A stretch of 64,000 nucleotides of DNA from Trochalopteron elliotii (taxonomy: Eukaryota; Chordata; Aves; Passeriformes; Leiothrichidae). A program made the translations under genes and the position numbers. Below, piece by piece: positions 13,901 to 28,300 of this stretch. The notes under the pieces were generated by a model, which was not told the DNA's origin, searched no databases, and worked only from the letters and a program-made list of their open reading frames with translations. The DNA lies in NCBI GenBank assembly GCA_024734555.1, contig JANPWX010000247.1:1986907-2050906 (forward strand), read 5' to 3'. How positions within the stretch are numbered: the first letter of the stretch is position 1; every line of letters begins with the position of its first letter.

Positions 13901-16900
13901 ACCAACTTGCACAGGATACAGCAAGGCATGCATAATGCTGATTCTTTGTATTTTCTTTGCAGCATGCTGTTGATGCTGATAATGCAGGAGTCAGTCCCAT
14001 TGGAAATTCTTCTAACAGCAGCAGTCATTGGGACCTTGGAGGTGCCTTTTTCTTTGCTGGAACAGTTATTACAACTATAGGTATGTTTATTGTTTATTTT
14101 TTAAAATACATAGTCACACTGAGACATGGATAATGAAATTTGAGGAAGGTAGACAACAAAGAAATAAAGTAGCTGAAACGTATTTCTCTGTTAGCAGAAG
14201 ACATGACTCCAGCATGTTTCAAGGGTACTGAGTCTTTGGGTAAGTGTGAGAAACTGTTTACATAATTAGAGTAGAATAGTAGTGCTGAGCTGAAAACAGG
14301 TAACACTCATGGAGGCTTTATAACTCTGTTCTTGATGTTGATACAGATGGCCTCAATTTTCACTAAAAAGATCATGGAGCTGTACCAAATGAAATATTTT
14401 ATGGCTGTTGGGAATTTGGATTCTAATATTATAGATGAATTTTCCCAGAAGTGTAACTTTCTTCCTAAGTACCTCAATTAATTTTGACTTATGCTCTGAA
14501 GTTTAATAGATGCAATTCTTCTCATACCCTACTCCTTGTAACTGGAAATGTATTCTCATAACTATTATATCCTTTGTAAAATTCTTACTTGCTTTCATAC
14601 TAAGAATTAGAAGAAATTTCACAAACAATACATTGTGTAAAAAAACCTACTTTTTTTCTTTCTAGAATTCATGGCCTTGATTATTGACACTTTTCTCTGT
14701 ATTAAATGAAGAGTATAATGAACTGCTCCATTCACTTTTCTTGAACTACTGATTTCAATAAGGTCATTATTCAAGCTCTTATCATCTCTCTCCCCATGCA
14801 TTCTGTCCAATGTATTTAGTATTTGATCTCTGAATATTGGCCTTAGATATGCTAATGTTTTTAATCTCTCCTCTCTGAGCCCATTCCTCTCTTGAAAAAT
14901 GTTCAACAAGCTTGGGTTTCAGAAGACCATCCTAAGGAAAAAGAGAATAAACCAATAACATTGTTGATAAAGTTAATCTGCTGAAAATTATACCGTAGTT
15001 TTATAATTTTAAGCTTGATTTCAGTGCTGTCATAATAATCAGATCAATAGATCTAATTATTTGGAAATCACTGGCAAATTGTTGATTTTTATTTGCATTT
15101 TCTATGAGTATTATTCTGCTTAAAATATTGTATGAAGTGCTTCTCCACATTACAGCTGTGATGCACACACTGGTGATTGTACAGACAAATAATTTGATAA
15201 TCACATTACCCTTCAATAAAGTGTGAGAATCTCACGAAATTCTGTAGGCATTTTATGCAGGTAATACAATAACAACAAAAAAAATCCTGTGGCAGTTGAA
15301 AGACTTGCTGTGATGATCATCTCTAACAGTGGAGCCTGTGCCTTTGGCTCTGCCTTTTCTTTGCTGTCAGAGTGAGGGGGAAAGAATGATTGTATAGAGT
15401 GCACAGTCTTGTGTTCCTCTATATTTAGCTACATTACCATGTATTTTTGATGGTAGCATAAAACCAGCGGGTGTTAAGAAAGAAAACATTTTTGATTCAT
15501 ACGTAAGAAAACCCTCCCTTGATATTTGTTTACTCAATAGACCCAAGTGACAAGTTTTTAAATTACTCATTAAATAAATGCCGCTATGTAGGCATAGTTT
15601 ATGCAGCTATCATTGGCATCTGCTATTTAAATAGCTTATTGAAAAGACTTTGTATTTTTGCCCATATTTGCTTTAAATTCTCCATGAATGAGATTTTTTT
15701 AGGTTGCATAAAGTCTGTGTATTGTGTCAGAGCATGAAAATGGTTTTACTTTATCCACCAGAGACCTGTTAGTGTGTAGCCCTGGTTCCATGACTGAGGT
15801 GTTTTGGTTTTCTGGAATTCTTTTCCCAGGGAATTTTCTGTAAACAGGAGAAATGTTTTTTGTAACTGTACCTATGTTATTCATTCCTTTTCCTAGGAGG
15901 GACTTCTTGATGTCCCTCTGGTCTGACCAATGTGATTGAAGAAGTTTGCCTTTGTTTCACCAATCAAATTGGTCTGTGTAAAATAGTCTAAAAGAGTGAC
16001 ACATCCCAAAAATAAAGGAGTCATTTTCAGCCTTCTGAATCTCGGGGTCTGTGTCATTGCGGTGTAAAACAGTGTCATTAGGGCTCCTCTTAGGCAGAAA
16101 CTCAGCATATTACCCGGTCAGCCTCAGTTCAATGGCCCATGGAGCCTGGACTCTCATGGAATTTTAGGAGAAACCTGGGATGATGATGGATTCACCTGTG
16201 AAAAGAACAGTAGGTAATGGGACGTGCATTATTGTGTTTCAGTATAGTTCTTTCAGAACTATCCCATGACAGAGACTTAGCTGGTGCCAGTGTCGCTAAC
16301 CCAACAGGAAAAGGACCTGACACTTTCACAGATTTCCTCCTCTCTGGATGCTTTATTGCATCAGTGATTTGTAATTGTGTGATATTTTTTAATATTTAAG
16401 TAGTTATAGTTATAATGTATAGTTAAAATCAAAATCTCCATGACACTTCAATTAAAATACCTGATCATAAATAAAAAGGTGCAAGTATTATAGTCACAAT
16501 TCGTGTTGTTTTTTTCTCTTTAACATTTTAACAGAAATACCATGCCTACTGGAGTCAAAATGCTTTACTGAAAAAAGAGTTCAAGGGCAGATTTGCATAG
16601 TGTGGATACAGTTTGGAGGCTGCCGTGGAACTAGTCAGTATGATGAGGGGCTGAGGAAAGTATGAGCTAACCACTGAAAATGAGCCTTGTCAGGTGAATC
16701 ACATTCCTGTCAGGAAACCATTGGCACAGGCCAAGAGGAGCAACAGCATGCAGGCACCAGGCCAGCATGGAGGGATTTTTGCACTGTGACATCAGCTAGA
16801 TCAATTAAGCAAACAGCAATTTTAGGTAGACTGAATCTACAGAAAATATGGGTAACTGAGGCTTTAGAAAAATGGAATAACAGAGGGTGGCTTGGCCAGG

Positions 16901-19900
16901 AGATTACATGATGTCATTGAAAGTCTATAAATAGGAAGTATAGGTGGAACAAAGATAGGCCTGCAGGAAGAGCAGTTTTTTAATACCTATTAGTTTGTTT
17001 TCTAAAAACCCATGTGTAAGTTCTGAGAGTCTGACAATTGTTTTTCTCCTCAGGGTATGGGAAGATGGCCCCAAGCACTGTTGGTGGCAAGGTTTTCTGC
17101 ATCTTGTACGCCCTATTTGGGATTCCACTGTTTGGATTCTTGCTCGCTGGGATTGGAGACCAACTTGGAACCATCTTTGGGAAGGGTATTGCGAGGGTGG
17201 AAAAGGTTTTCAGAGTAAGTTCACTGACAGTTTTTTGCTTGTGTTGTATAGCCTGCTCTTAATTTTGTTGCTATTACCTTTGGCATTTTTTACCTGTTGG
17301 ACAACATGAAACATTTACATGTTTAGTTGAGATGATAGTTAATGTCTGTAAGGATCTCTGTAGTCAGTGGAGAGAAACAGACTTCTCTAGATGATGATGC
17401 AGGGGTTACAGATCGACTCTGAATTTCCTTATGGAGAGTATTGCTGGGGAATGTATCTCTTAAGTTAGTTTCCTTGTTAGTCTCCTTCCTGTTGTAAAAC
17501 AGTCTTTAAAACATCACAAGTTCCTTTAGATATGTACATGTATTCACTGAAAATGGAGAGAAGGTAATGGTTCCCTGAAGGAACAGGGATGTGGAGAAGG
17601 TTCCAGCTGTGCTACTGGTACAGCCTAAAAAAAGCAGGGCTGCTGTTGTGAGTGTGAGCCTGGGAAGAGAGATGGTGGAGTGATATGCCTTCAGTGCAGG
17701 GCGACTGTTGGAGTAGATGTTGGAGTAGATGTTGGAGTAGATTGGCAGCTCTACTACAAAAACTGCTGTAATGCCACTGGCTGAAATCATGATCATTCTC
17801 TGTCCTGCCTACTATGAAGGCATTCTACCCTAAATTTTTGTGTAGACTTCTTCATGTGTAATTTCCCTTTACGTTGCCAGTACCTTCTGCTTTTGAGTCT
17901 GAATTGCTGTAAGCAGTTCTTTTGCAAGTAGTGCCACAGACCTGGCAAATGCTGTTGCTAATGGTTCACTTTAGGGATTCTCTCTTTGAGGCAGAACTTC
18001 TAGAGGTGACCTGTGTGACACTTCCCTTGGAAGTGGCATAACTGGAGGAAAGTCTTTAGATGGAGTGGATGAGAAGCTGCCCAAGCTGGTTAGTTTAATA
18101 GACATCTATTTCTAAAACATTCCCAGAGGTGAGAGCAAATTATTTGTAACTGTTTTTGGAAGGAATTAATTAAGTATTAGACAGAAGAATGAGCACTTTC
18201 CATTTTGATTAAATGACTTTTAGGTGTCCCAGACCAGACATAAATAGTATATCAGAATAAATGAAGAAAAAGGTGGCTATGGGTGAGTAAGCATGTAGAT
18301 GCCTGTCTGGAGAGCATGCCAAAGGGCTTATATTTTCATTTAATGAAAATAGTGTTAATGAAAAGTGTCTCAGTTCACTTTGGCAAAAATGCAGCTAAGA
18401 TCCCTAGTTTATTTTTTGTCTACCTTTTTATTATACCTGCTTCACTTCAATGGAATCTCTGAGCATTCCAGCCTGCTTCTGCCCAAGAAAAACTACAATC
18501 TTGAAGTCATGATATGGATTGAGAGTCAGAAAATCTTTGATTAATTTTCAACTGAGTATTGTATTTCTGAGTGACGTGCACAAGATCATTAAACTGTTGG
18601 TATGATAATTTATGATTAAAATAATCAGACAATCAGAGAATAACTGGAGCTGGAAGGGACATCTTGAGATCATCTAGTCCAGCCTCCCTGCTAAAGCATA
18701 CGTAATACATACTTTACTTGAAGTATTTTAAGATTCACAGATGAGTGCTGACACTAATGTTTCACACAGAATATAACTCTTTGGCACATAATGTAAGTTA
18801 TTTTGGTATTCAAAGTATTCCTTCATCTTCTTGAGTTAATGCAGTTACTCGTTGCTTATAGCCATCCAAAGTATTTGTCTTCCTCCTTGATATTTTGTCA
18901 GCTTCCAAAGGAATTTAGAGATTGTGGTCTTCTTGTTTAGCCAAGATGTGTGTTTATTCCTTTTATTTTGGTTGTCATAAGTCCATTACACTCAATTACA
19001 CCTATTATTTTGTGATTTAGTGAACAGGATTATACATAATTTCCTTCGTTAGTCTTAGTAATGAGTTTCAGCTATTTGAAATAATTCTGATAGAGTTTAG
19101 AATTTACATGCATCTTAGTAACTAGTCTCAATACCGTTGGTTTCACTTTGATTATTTGCATATCATTTGGCATATGCAGAATATGATAATCATTAAATTT
19201 TTAATAATTATGTAATTTATTATCACATTATATTTACACTGTTAGGCTTCGTAAATATTTGGACCTAATCAGATGAAGCCTCAGGTAGAGTAACAGTTCT
19301 TGATTTAATCCTGAGCACTGAGCAAATTTTAATTCAATCTGTAACTCTTGTTTCTCATTTTGTAATCGTCTTCTTATGAACTGAAATTCAACATGTTCGC
19401 GGGTGTAAAACAACCTGTTACCACCTTTAAAGAGAGGACATAAAAGTTAGGAAAGTAGTTAAACTACTACTTACCTAACTAAAAGGAACAAACATAGGCT
19501 AAAAAGACACTGAAACATAATAAAACATTGGGTGGTGCCTGACAAATCTTCTGGAGGTAGTTGAGAGGTCATTTAGTGCATCAATGCTCTAGACAGAGTA
19601 CAAACTAGCTACCTGAATTATCTGTCCTCCCAGGCAATTTGGGACAGTCCAGTTTATTGTGGAAAGAATGGAAAGAAACTTAGCATGTGTATTAATGCAT
19701 TAAATTTCCATGTTCATATGCCTCAGCACTCTGCTTCTGTATGTATCCAGTTGCCTTTGTTTATGCCCTTCACTCTTACAAATGTTGCATGGCTGGTGTC
19801 AGGGCAGCAAGAATTCCAGAAATCCTTGTGGCTTTGTCATTGCCTGTACAGGTGCAAGGGACTTGAAGGCAAATTGATCTTGCACTGTGGTTAGGACCAT

Positions 19901-22283
19901 TTTTGAGGCTAGGTAAGATGCAGTATGAACACCCTGGCAGGTGGGAAGGGGAAGAAGAATTTTCTGTTGTCGCTGCAGTCCTCTCACCCAAAGTATTTCC
20001 CTAACAGCTCTCTTGCTCCATCCAACAGTGTATCTTTGAGCATGGAGCCCATGTCACATTAGGAACAGCTTACCTCTGGCATTTCTTGGCATATTTAGAA
20101 AGATGGAAGGAGGATTCCTCCCAGAGGACTTGTGCTAGTGCATTTCTGCTGCCTCTGACATGACCTCTGCAGAGTCCCACCAACCCTACCTTAATTAACA
20201 CTACAAATTAGAGCCTAGGAATCCAACATGTAGCTACTGCAGTAATCAGCCCACGCATTCTGTGGGAATTTTAAGAACAATTTGAACTACATAAAGTGAG
20301 AAAAAAATCTGCTCTTATCAAGTACACACTACCCCAACAGTATTGACACAATATTTCAGCAGAGGAGCTGGGCACATGCCACCACTCATCTTCTAATACA
20401 AAATGTTATCGTTATTTCAATGTGTAACTAGCCAGGAAAACAACTACTCATTTATGAGTAGATAGGGCTGGAGGTATTTCATTGCAAAATAATACTTTCT
20501 AAAAAATAGAACTTTTCATGTACCATTTTAGGAAACGGAGGCACTGGCAGGATGATGCTATCCCAAACACCATGCACTGAATAGTTTATGCCATCTGTCT
20601 TACTGGGATGATTATATTTGGTACAAGTAAATAAGCATCAATCAGGTCAGAGATGTAAACCAAAGCTTCCCCCCACAAAAGCCTTGTCTTCTCAGCTCCT
20701 GATTACTCCTGCATATTCCATCCTCAAAAATGTAATAAGCAGAACCTGGGTCCCAGTCTGTTTTTACATGCATGCAAGTGTGATTCCCCAGAAAATGAAC
20801 ATGTACAAGGTAACCAGATTCACTATATATACTGGTCACAAGAATCCAGTTTCTGGGTCCAGCGATGAATCAGCCCTCCCAGACCATGTATAAGCACATA
20901 TACACCCAAAATTTAATTTAAAAGTTGATAATTCTTCTAAGTAGATTTTCACCCAGTGAAACTTTCCAGACACAACAGAAATGAAATATGCATTTCAAGG
21001 TGACATAATGCCATAAAAGTAGTATTTTTATCTTACATACATGAGGGATCTTATGAACAACCTGTGAGTGTTTCTATAATAAACAGTAAAACAAAGCCTC
21101 ATTCTTTTGGCTTGCTCTGTACACACAGCGTCTGCTAGCATCTAAAGATAGAAAGCACTCCATAGGCAGAGCACACTGTTACAGAAGACAGCAGCTGCTA
21201 TTATCATGAGTTAAATATAGGCTAATTTGGATAGTCTTTTTTTCAAACCTTGAATGAGTGTTTAGATTCTCACCAAAAGTAGATGGGTTTAGCATAACCT
21301 GAATTATCTTCCCTAATCTTGAAATTTAGTACAGATCCCAGGAATTCAGCCTGGGCACAATGTGTTTCTCAGAGCACTCCAGTATTTTCTGGCTTCTGGG
21401 GTGAAGCCACTGTGAGCAGTTCCTGAGCTTGGTCACTGCTTTGGCTCCTCTGGTTTCCAGCAGGACACAGAGGACAGGTCTGGCGATGCAGCTGCTAGAC
21501 TGTGAATTGCCGTACCAGGATGTGAGCAAGCAGCCAGAGACACGAGGGGTGGCAAGGCTGCACCACTGAAAATAAACTGCTTTGTGCAGAGAGGCAATGC
21601 CTCTGTAAGCAACTTGTGCTTCACTGGACCAGGGACTTGTCAGAATAGACACACCTGCTTCTTTTCTTCCAGGTTTTCAGCTTAGAGAGCATGTTTTACT
21701 CTAGTTTTCAGAGACATGTTGTGAAAGTCGTCTACACTTAGTATTTTTCTCAAAGATAGCAGTACACATCACCTAACCTTGGAATTGTCCTAGGAAAAGT
21801 AGTTCTTAGCTGGCAGATAGTGATGGCGTAGCAGTAAGTGTAGTCCCATTGAGCTGGTGGGAAGCTTTATTTTAGCATCTGTCAAAGCTCTACCTTCCCT
21901 AAACTTTATTGTTTATCTTTCTGAATACATCTGATCAACTCTAGCTACTTTTTCTCTTAAAGATTCAACCTCTTTTTAGAGATTTTTGGCTTCTCTGATG
22001 TCTTACTGCAAAAATGATGGGAATTGTTTGTACAAATTCCTTCCCTAAAAATGAATGAAAAACAGAATCTGGGAAAGAAACTTAGTATAAGACAGCAACT
22101 GTGTAGAGGAGGAGCACTTAAAAAGTGCACTTAAAAGTCTTTTTTCATAGGCTCCCCTCTGTTCACGGATTTGCTCTGTTCAAGTTAATCTCTTTTATTT
22201 TGTTTAATTACATCACATTACTATCTCCAGCATCAGTGTGATATTACATCAGCTGCTAAAAACCCACTGAGGATATTAATACT

Positions 22284-22320
<37 letters not shown>

Positions 22321-25300
22321 ATATAGTGTTATTCACTGCGATTTTCTCTTAGGAAAAAGGTAAATATATATATATATTCACTTAACAACTTCCACAGAAT
22401 AACTGTCTGATGCAATGATCCATCTGCCATCTGCTGGCATCCTGTCTCTGGACAAAGCTGTGAGGACAGGGTGTGAAATTCAACCTACTGTTGCACATTC
22501 ACAGTAGTATTCCAAAATTATACAAGGTCTATTAGCTGAAAGTTCAGGGTTCAGAGCTCAACCTAATAATTTGCTGAGTCATTTCCGCCAAAACAAAAAT
22601 CAGTGATCAGAAAGGTAATTTACAAACCCAGAACAAATGCATGTAAACAATCTCAGCTCATGATCTGGTCTTTTGCCTGTCACATCTTAAAGGTCCTTCT
22701 AAGAGTCACATTTCCCTGAGCAGGGATAAAATAGAGGTGCTTGTAGGCTTGATGGTGAGGGTTGTGACTTCATTACAGTTGGTGGCTCCTCATCAACCAG
22801 AACCAAATTTGTCTCTGAATTCTGCTTTATGTTAAACCACTGTCTTGAATATGTTGGGTTTATTCTTTGGATCACTTACCACCTCGATTACGTCTGAGCT
22901 ACAGAAAAATATCTTTTTCTAAGTACTAGTAAGCTAGTACTAAAAACTTAATTAGAACATCTATGGATCCCAGATTTTGGCATTATAGGCCCTCTAACTG
23001 GGTATTTAATTTAGTTAGTGATGCTTACAGCTATTCCACTTCAAAGAAAGGAACTTAAGTGTAGCAGACATTTTGCTAATTTTGTTCTTATCCTCTGGTC
23101 TTTGATGGTGAGGATGGCAAGATCACATCCATTCAGGTACAGAGAAGCTATGTGGAACAGTTGTTATTAACCCATTCTTGCACTGTCTGGGTGGGGGAAT
23201 ATAGGTGTAACTCAGATGTGAGTTGAAGGAGTGAAGGGAGGAGCAACAAATTACAAATCCCGCCTCTGTAAAATTGCTTAAGTCTATGCCACCAAACTCT
23301 GTTGTCCTTTGTCTGCTCCAGTGTTTGAGAAAAGCATATGTATACATGGATTCCTCTTATTCAATTTGGTTTTTTGCTTCTTTCTTTTTCCCTTGGGCTG
23401 AATACAGTTCAGCCATAACAGAGGTTTGGGATCATAATTTTTATTTTTGTAATAAACAGCATGCAGAAATTAGTGGGTCCATATCAGAAAGCCTTATGTG
23501 TGCTTTCTAGCGAGAGGAAGAAGATTGGAAAGGGGTATATCAAGCCCAGAAAATGTCTCAGCCAGTGTTTCTGTATGTTCATGACACAGTACTCACATTA
23601 TGACTGCAGCAAGATCCATGCACAGAGATTTATTTACAGAAATGACATTAGAGAAAGCCGCTGCTCTGTGAGAAGATTGTTGCATCTTCCATCTGGGTCT
23701 AGACAAACACCCCACAGAAGTGTGGTTTTATGGGGAAAAATGATGTAAAAAAAAAAGAAATCCTTTCTTACTCTGCCCTGTGTCTTGTATGAGTTCAGGA
23801 TTTTCTATACCAAGCTTAGTAATAAATGTGACTGTTTACAGCTTTTAATATCTGTCTTCCCTCTGGGACTGGCTACAGTTAAAAAGCAGAAGATGGATTC
23901 ATCACCTTCTTATAGCAGCATTCTTTATAAAACATGGGAACTAAAATTAAACTGAGGCACCAAGAGATTTGAGTGTAGGGGAAGCCCATATCTAGTAGCA
24001 TGGTTCAACCTCCTTTTCATAACCCATGGAGGTGTCTGAAATGTCATCTATATTTTAATATATATTATAATTCTGCTGGTTGTTTTCAAGGAGTATTGTC
24101 TTCTTCACTGATGTGGTGAGTTGGTCCTGGCTGGCAGCAAGCACCCACACAGCCATTTGCTCACTTGCCTACAATGATAAAGACAACATGGGAAGAACAA
24201 TAGAATATTCTCTGAGAAACCTCATGGGTCAAAATAAAGACAGCAAAGTCACTTACTGTGTATTCTCACAAGCAAAACAAACTTGACTTGTGGAATTTAA
24301 ATTAATTTATTGACAATTAGCATTAAAAAATAATTACTGGAGCTGAATGTTTGGAAACAAAGTCCCCACAAACATTCAAAATGCCTTTCTTCCCCATTTT
24401 TCAAGCTCAGCTTCACTCCTAGGCTCACTTCACTCCAGACACCTCTCCTCCACCCACGTGGGTCACATTCAGTCCCTCAGGTGCAGCAGCAAATGGCACA
24501 GGGGTTGGGGTCAGAGCACAGTGGTTTCTCTGCTGTTCTTGAGTCTCCCTCTGTTCCTTTGCTGGTCCTCCATGGGCTGCAGGCCCTGCAGTACCTACAT
24601 TGCCATGGAGAAGCTCCCACTCTTCTGACCTTGTTATTCTCTTGTTCTCTCCTCGATTCCCTTGTCTTCTGCCTGTCCAGCATTCCTGCCCTTTCTTAAC
24701 CACACCTTCCCAGAGGTGCCACCATTTCATCTCAGTGGCTCAGCGGTGCCCTGAGGTGGGTCTGCTGGAGCTGGCAGGAACCAGCAGTGTCAGAGGACAG
24801 ATAAGAACAAAATATTGTTATATTGTTCTTAGGTGTTATGTCCAAGTCAGTGATATTTAAAATACATTTAGTTTCAGTCTCATTTGGAATGAGAAGGAGC
24901 TAGGACAAGTTACGATGAAATCCACAGTGACTGTTACAGGCAGCAAAGAGTGACCAAATCACTGATGACCAAGGAGCTCTATGAGCTGGTGCTGTGCCAG
25001 TCTTTCCATACAGCCTGGTGAGAAGGGAATCACACCTTACTGAGGTGTGGGTCAGGCTCTGGACCAGGACTGGCTTTCATTTGGCTGTGCTGAAAGACAA
25101 GCAGTGAACCTATGACTGCCTTCATCATCTACACTAGCTTTGCAAATGTATTTTGACTAAGGACATATCAAATGTTTGTGAGCTGATATATGTGATATTC
25201 TGGTTTATGGATTAAGTACAAAGACTGTCATCCCTAGTGTTAAAATATTTTGGTTTGGAGAAAGTGATTTAGAAGACGAGTAGTTTTAATTAGTGCATAG

Positions 25301-28300
25301 GCAGAGACAATCTGTTCTGAGACTAGTTGGCAGCATGGGGAAGAGCCCAGAGTTAAGAGTAAGTGAAGGGAACAAAAGAAATATTAAAGAAATGTATTTG
25401 GTTTGAAATGTGTTTTCTCTGCTCCAAAATACAGAGCCTTTTGGAGAGATGAGGACAGCATTTTCCATGCAAGTGTATTACATTATCTCTAAAACTATGC
25501 CATTGTTCATCTAGCCAAAAAGGGAGCCACCTTGCCTGGAGCCTTGGGGAGATTTGTCAGGAATTCAGGAAAGGAAAAGTTAGAAACATGGAAAAACCAT
25601 CTGAGCTCACTGTGAAACAGCAAGTGTTCCAGTGCTATTTTTGGTTTAGTAGTACTGTATACTTGGGGAGCTTTCTATGAAACAAGAGGTGACACTACAG
25701 AATCTTGGAATAAGCTTATATGAAATATGCTGTTCATGGAAATATATACGTTCCACGTATTTAGCATTTAGTCTAGTCTGATAAATGACTGTAGTTTCTT
25801 TTGATCCCTTACTTAATTCCTCCTGCTCCTTTTTCATAGGAATATGTACCAACTCTATGGTCTCAGTTTGCAAACTTAATACACTGTTTAGTGCTTTTAT
25901 TGTCAACCATCAGGTCAGAAAAACTGTACCTCAGTTAATTAGCCTGAAGAAAGCAGGAGACATAAAATAATCCACTACACTGGCTTCGGTCTATTGGGAC
26001 AGATAGAGAAAAAAAAAGTAAAAAACTCAAGTTTTTTTTTAACTCCTGAAATTATTAGGTAAGACCAAAACTACTAAAACCTCTGTGTATATAATAGAAA
26101 ATGAGGAAAAAGCAAAGCTGCAGTTATTGTTGGAAAAGATGTATAAGAACCAAATTCCACTGATAAGGGTGCTTTCGTTACTCTCTCTGTCCTTACTCCT
26201 CTTGGCCCTAGAGCAGATTGACAGTAGGTTGGTTGAATTCATGTAAGAAAGATGACATCAGTAATGTTGCCAGTTTAGCACTTAGCCACCTTAAGAATAA
26301 AATCAGCATTGTCACTGGAAAATGAAATGACCCTTATGGGTGCACAGAAAACTCTCAGTTCTTAGATTCTTAGATTACTTCTTTGATTTTTCCAGATTAG
26401 TTCTAGGTGGATTTAAATTGGTCTCATTAGCAGGCACTAATTTACTTATATTTGAGGAATGTCTTACAAATTACCTGTTTCATCACTGTGGAAAGAATTT
26501 GTGGGTAAACAAAATTAAAAAGAAAAAGAGCAGAAAACATCTCTTTTAAAGGTATTTTAATTTTACTTAAACAGCTATAAAATTAGCTGCCTTTCCTGGA
26601 GGAAAGGGTTTGTTATTATTTCTTTTTGACACCTATAGAAAAGTCTGTATTCATGCCACAAAATGGGTTCAGATTATTTCTTAGCCTGACAGAAGTTGCT
26701 CAGTTATTTGACAATGTTTGGCTCCAAGCTGAAATAACTGTTTAAAAGAGAAATTTGTATTAACTTATTTCTCAACCTTTAGTGTTATATAGTGTGATTA
26801 TTTATTTATTTATTTGTTTAATTATTTTAATAATGACTTGGTGTAACACTCTAGTGGTTTACATTTTTGTAGTATGTCATTATTACAATGTACATATTTG
26901 ATTAGTAAGTACAATTATGCCTTAGAATTTTTTAAATCTGCAGCAGTTAGACTTTACTGTGAATTTCCTCTGAATGCATATCTGACTGTAAAAAGACCCC
27001 CCCTTTTCATGTCTATCCTGCATTTCATGTGTTATTGTTCATTAAGTAATTCTTTTTCTGAGTCCTGCTTTTGTGCTCTTTTCAGCAGCTCTAAAAATGC
27101 TGTGCCTGATTCACCACTGCTTTCTACCTTCATTGGTACCCTCAGCTGCTCTGCTTTTGTGTGAGTGACAAAGGTGCACAATTACCATGAGTCAGGCCTT
27201 TTACAGATCCTTTCATTAACATCGTTACCATTTTTACTTAAAAAACCTAACAACCTTTAGCTGAGTTTATTGCTCATGAACAAGGGGAAGTCCTGAACAT
27301 TTGTTACTGATTTGAAGGCCATTCTTTTCATTCCTGTCTCTCTCATGAGACAATTCTGACACATACTGAAAGGCATTTTAATTTTTGCTATGTGGAGACT
27401 GGAGGAGGAATTGCTGTGCATAATTATGATGCTGGGCTTACTTTTTGTTCAAGGATTCCCAAGAGGCACTTGTCTCCTAACTTCCACAAGGCAGGGTTTA
27501 TGACATTTCATTTTTACATTTCAGGAAACTGAAGCATTTAGTGGAAGTGAACAAGTTGCCTTGGTCAAACTAGAAAATAAGCATCAGTTTGGTTAAATCC
27601 TCATTCTCAATGACAAAAGGCAAGGGTGCCAATGTAGGACACTATGTAACATGATCCATGTGATCTGTTCTTTTCATTTCACTACTCATTCAAAAAGTCT
27701 GAAATCCTGCCGTTGTGAATGTGTGTCCATACTTCTCAAAGAAGATAGATTGTTCTTTGGTATTTTAGCAAAGTACTCAAAATGTCTCTTTGGAAAAAGA
27801 GACAATAAGGAGGGAATTCAGATTTTATATTTTTGTGCTGCTTTTCCCCTTGGTACTTGCAGTTTCTTCCATGTCTTGTATTTGGCATTATATTACTAAT
27901 CTTATTGAACTGTTTGTATTCATCCAGACACAGAAAATAGTGCACGCACACACAAATAAAATATTAAGTGTAGGGATAATTTGAAACAGTTTCGGCAATA
28001 AAAGTATCTATGAAACATGACATTTTTATGCTACCTGGTTCTGAATGCATTCCAGATCAGAGGAGTATTTAATGAGGTTCTGACACTGCACCTCTAAAAG
28101 AAATCCTCCTGTTATTAGGGGAAGCACAGTGTTGCTCATGAGCTGGTTAGATATTAACCAGTTCAGGCAATATCCCTTGTATATATTACAAAGATAACTT
28201 CTGAGATCTTATTTCCTGTCTAGGCAATGCCTTAATCTGAAATGAGATCTCATTTCTGGGTTAAGGGAGATGCTTGATTTGGAAAACTGATTTGGAAATA

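Larger units (their letters stand above)
4921..13962 (+). other. KCNK10: KCNK10 intron (about 9.0 kb)
   Basis: This GT...AG intron lies between the M1 exon and the cap exon. It holds a CR1 fragment (5107-5417), a 25-bp tandem duplication (7451-7500), a TATATC microsatellite (8753-8820), a cluster of GATCTACCTACA copies (9588-9670) and a strongly purine-skewed stretch (about 12090-12900). No exon-like sequence was recognised; the longest open frames (about 137 codons at 10274) have no recognisable domain. Confidence 0.8.

Noticed and set aside
24347..24860. Several overlapping open frames of 68-101 codons on both strands
   Set aside because: They fall within the solo LTR and reflect its GC-rich composition; no retroviral protein is encoded.
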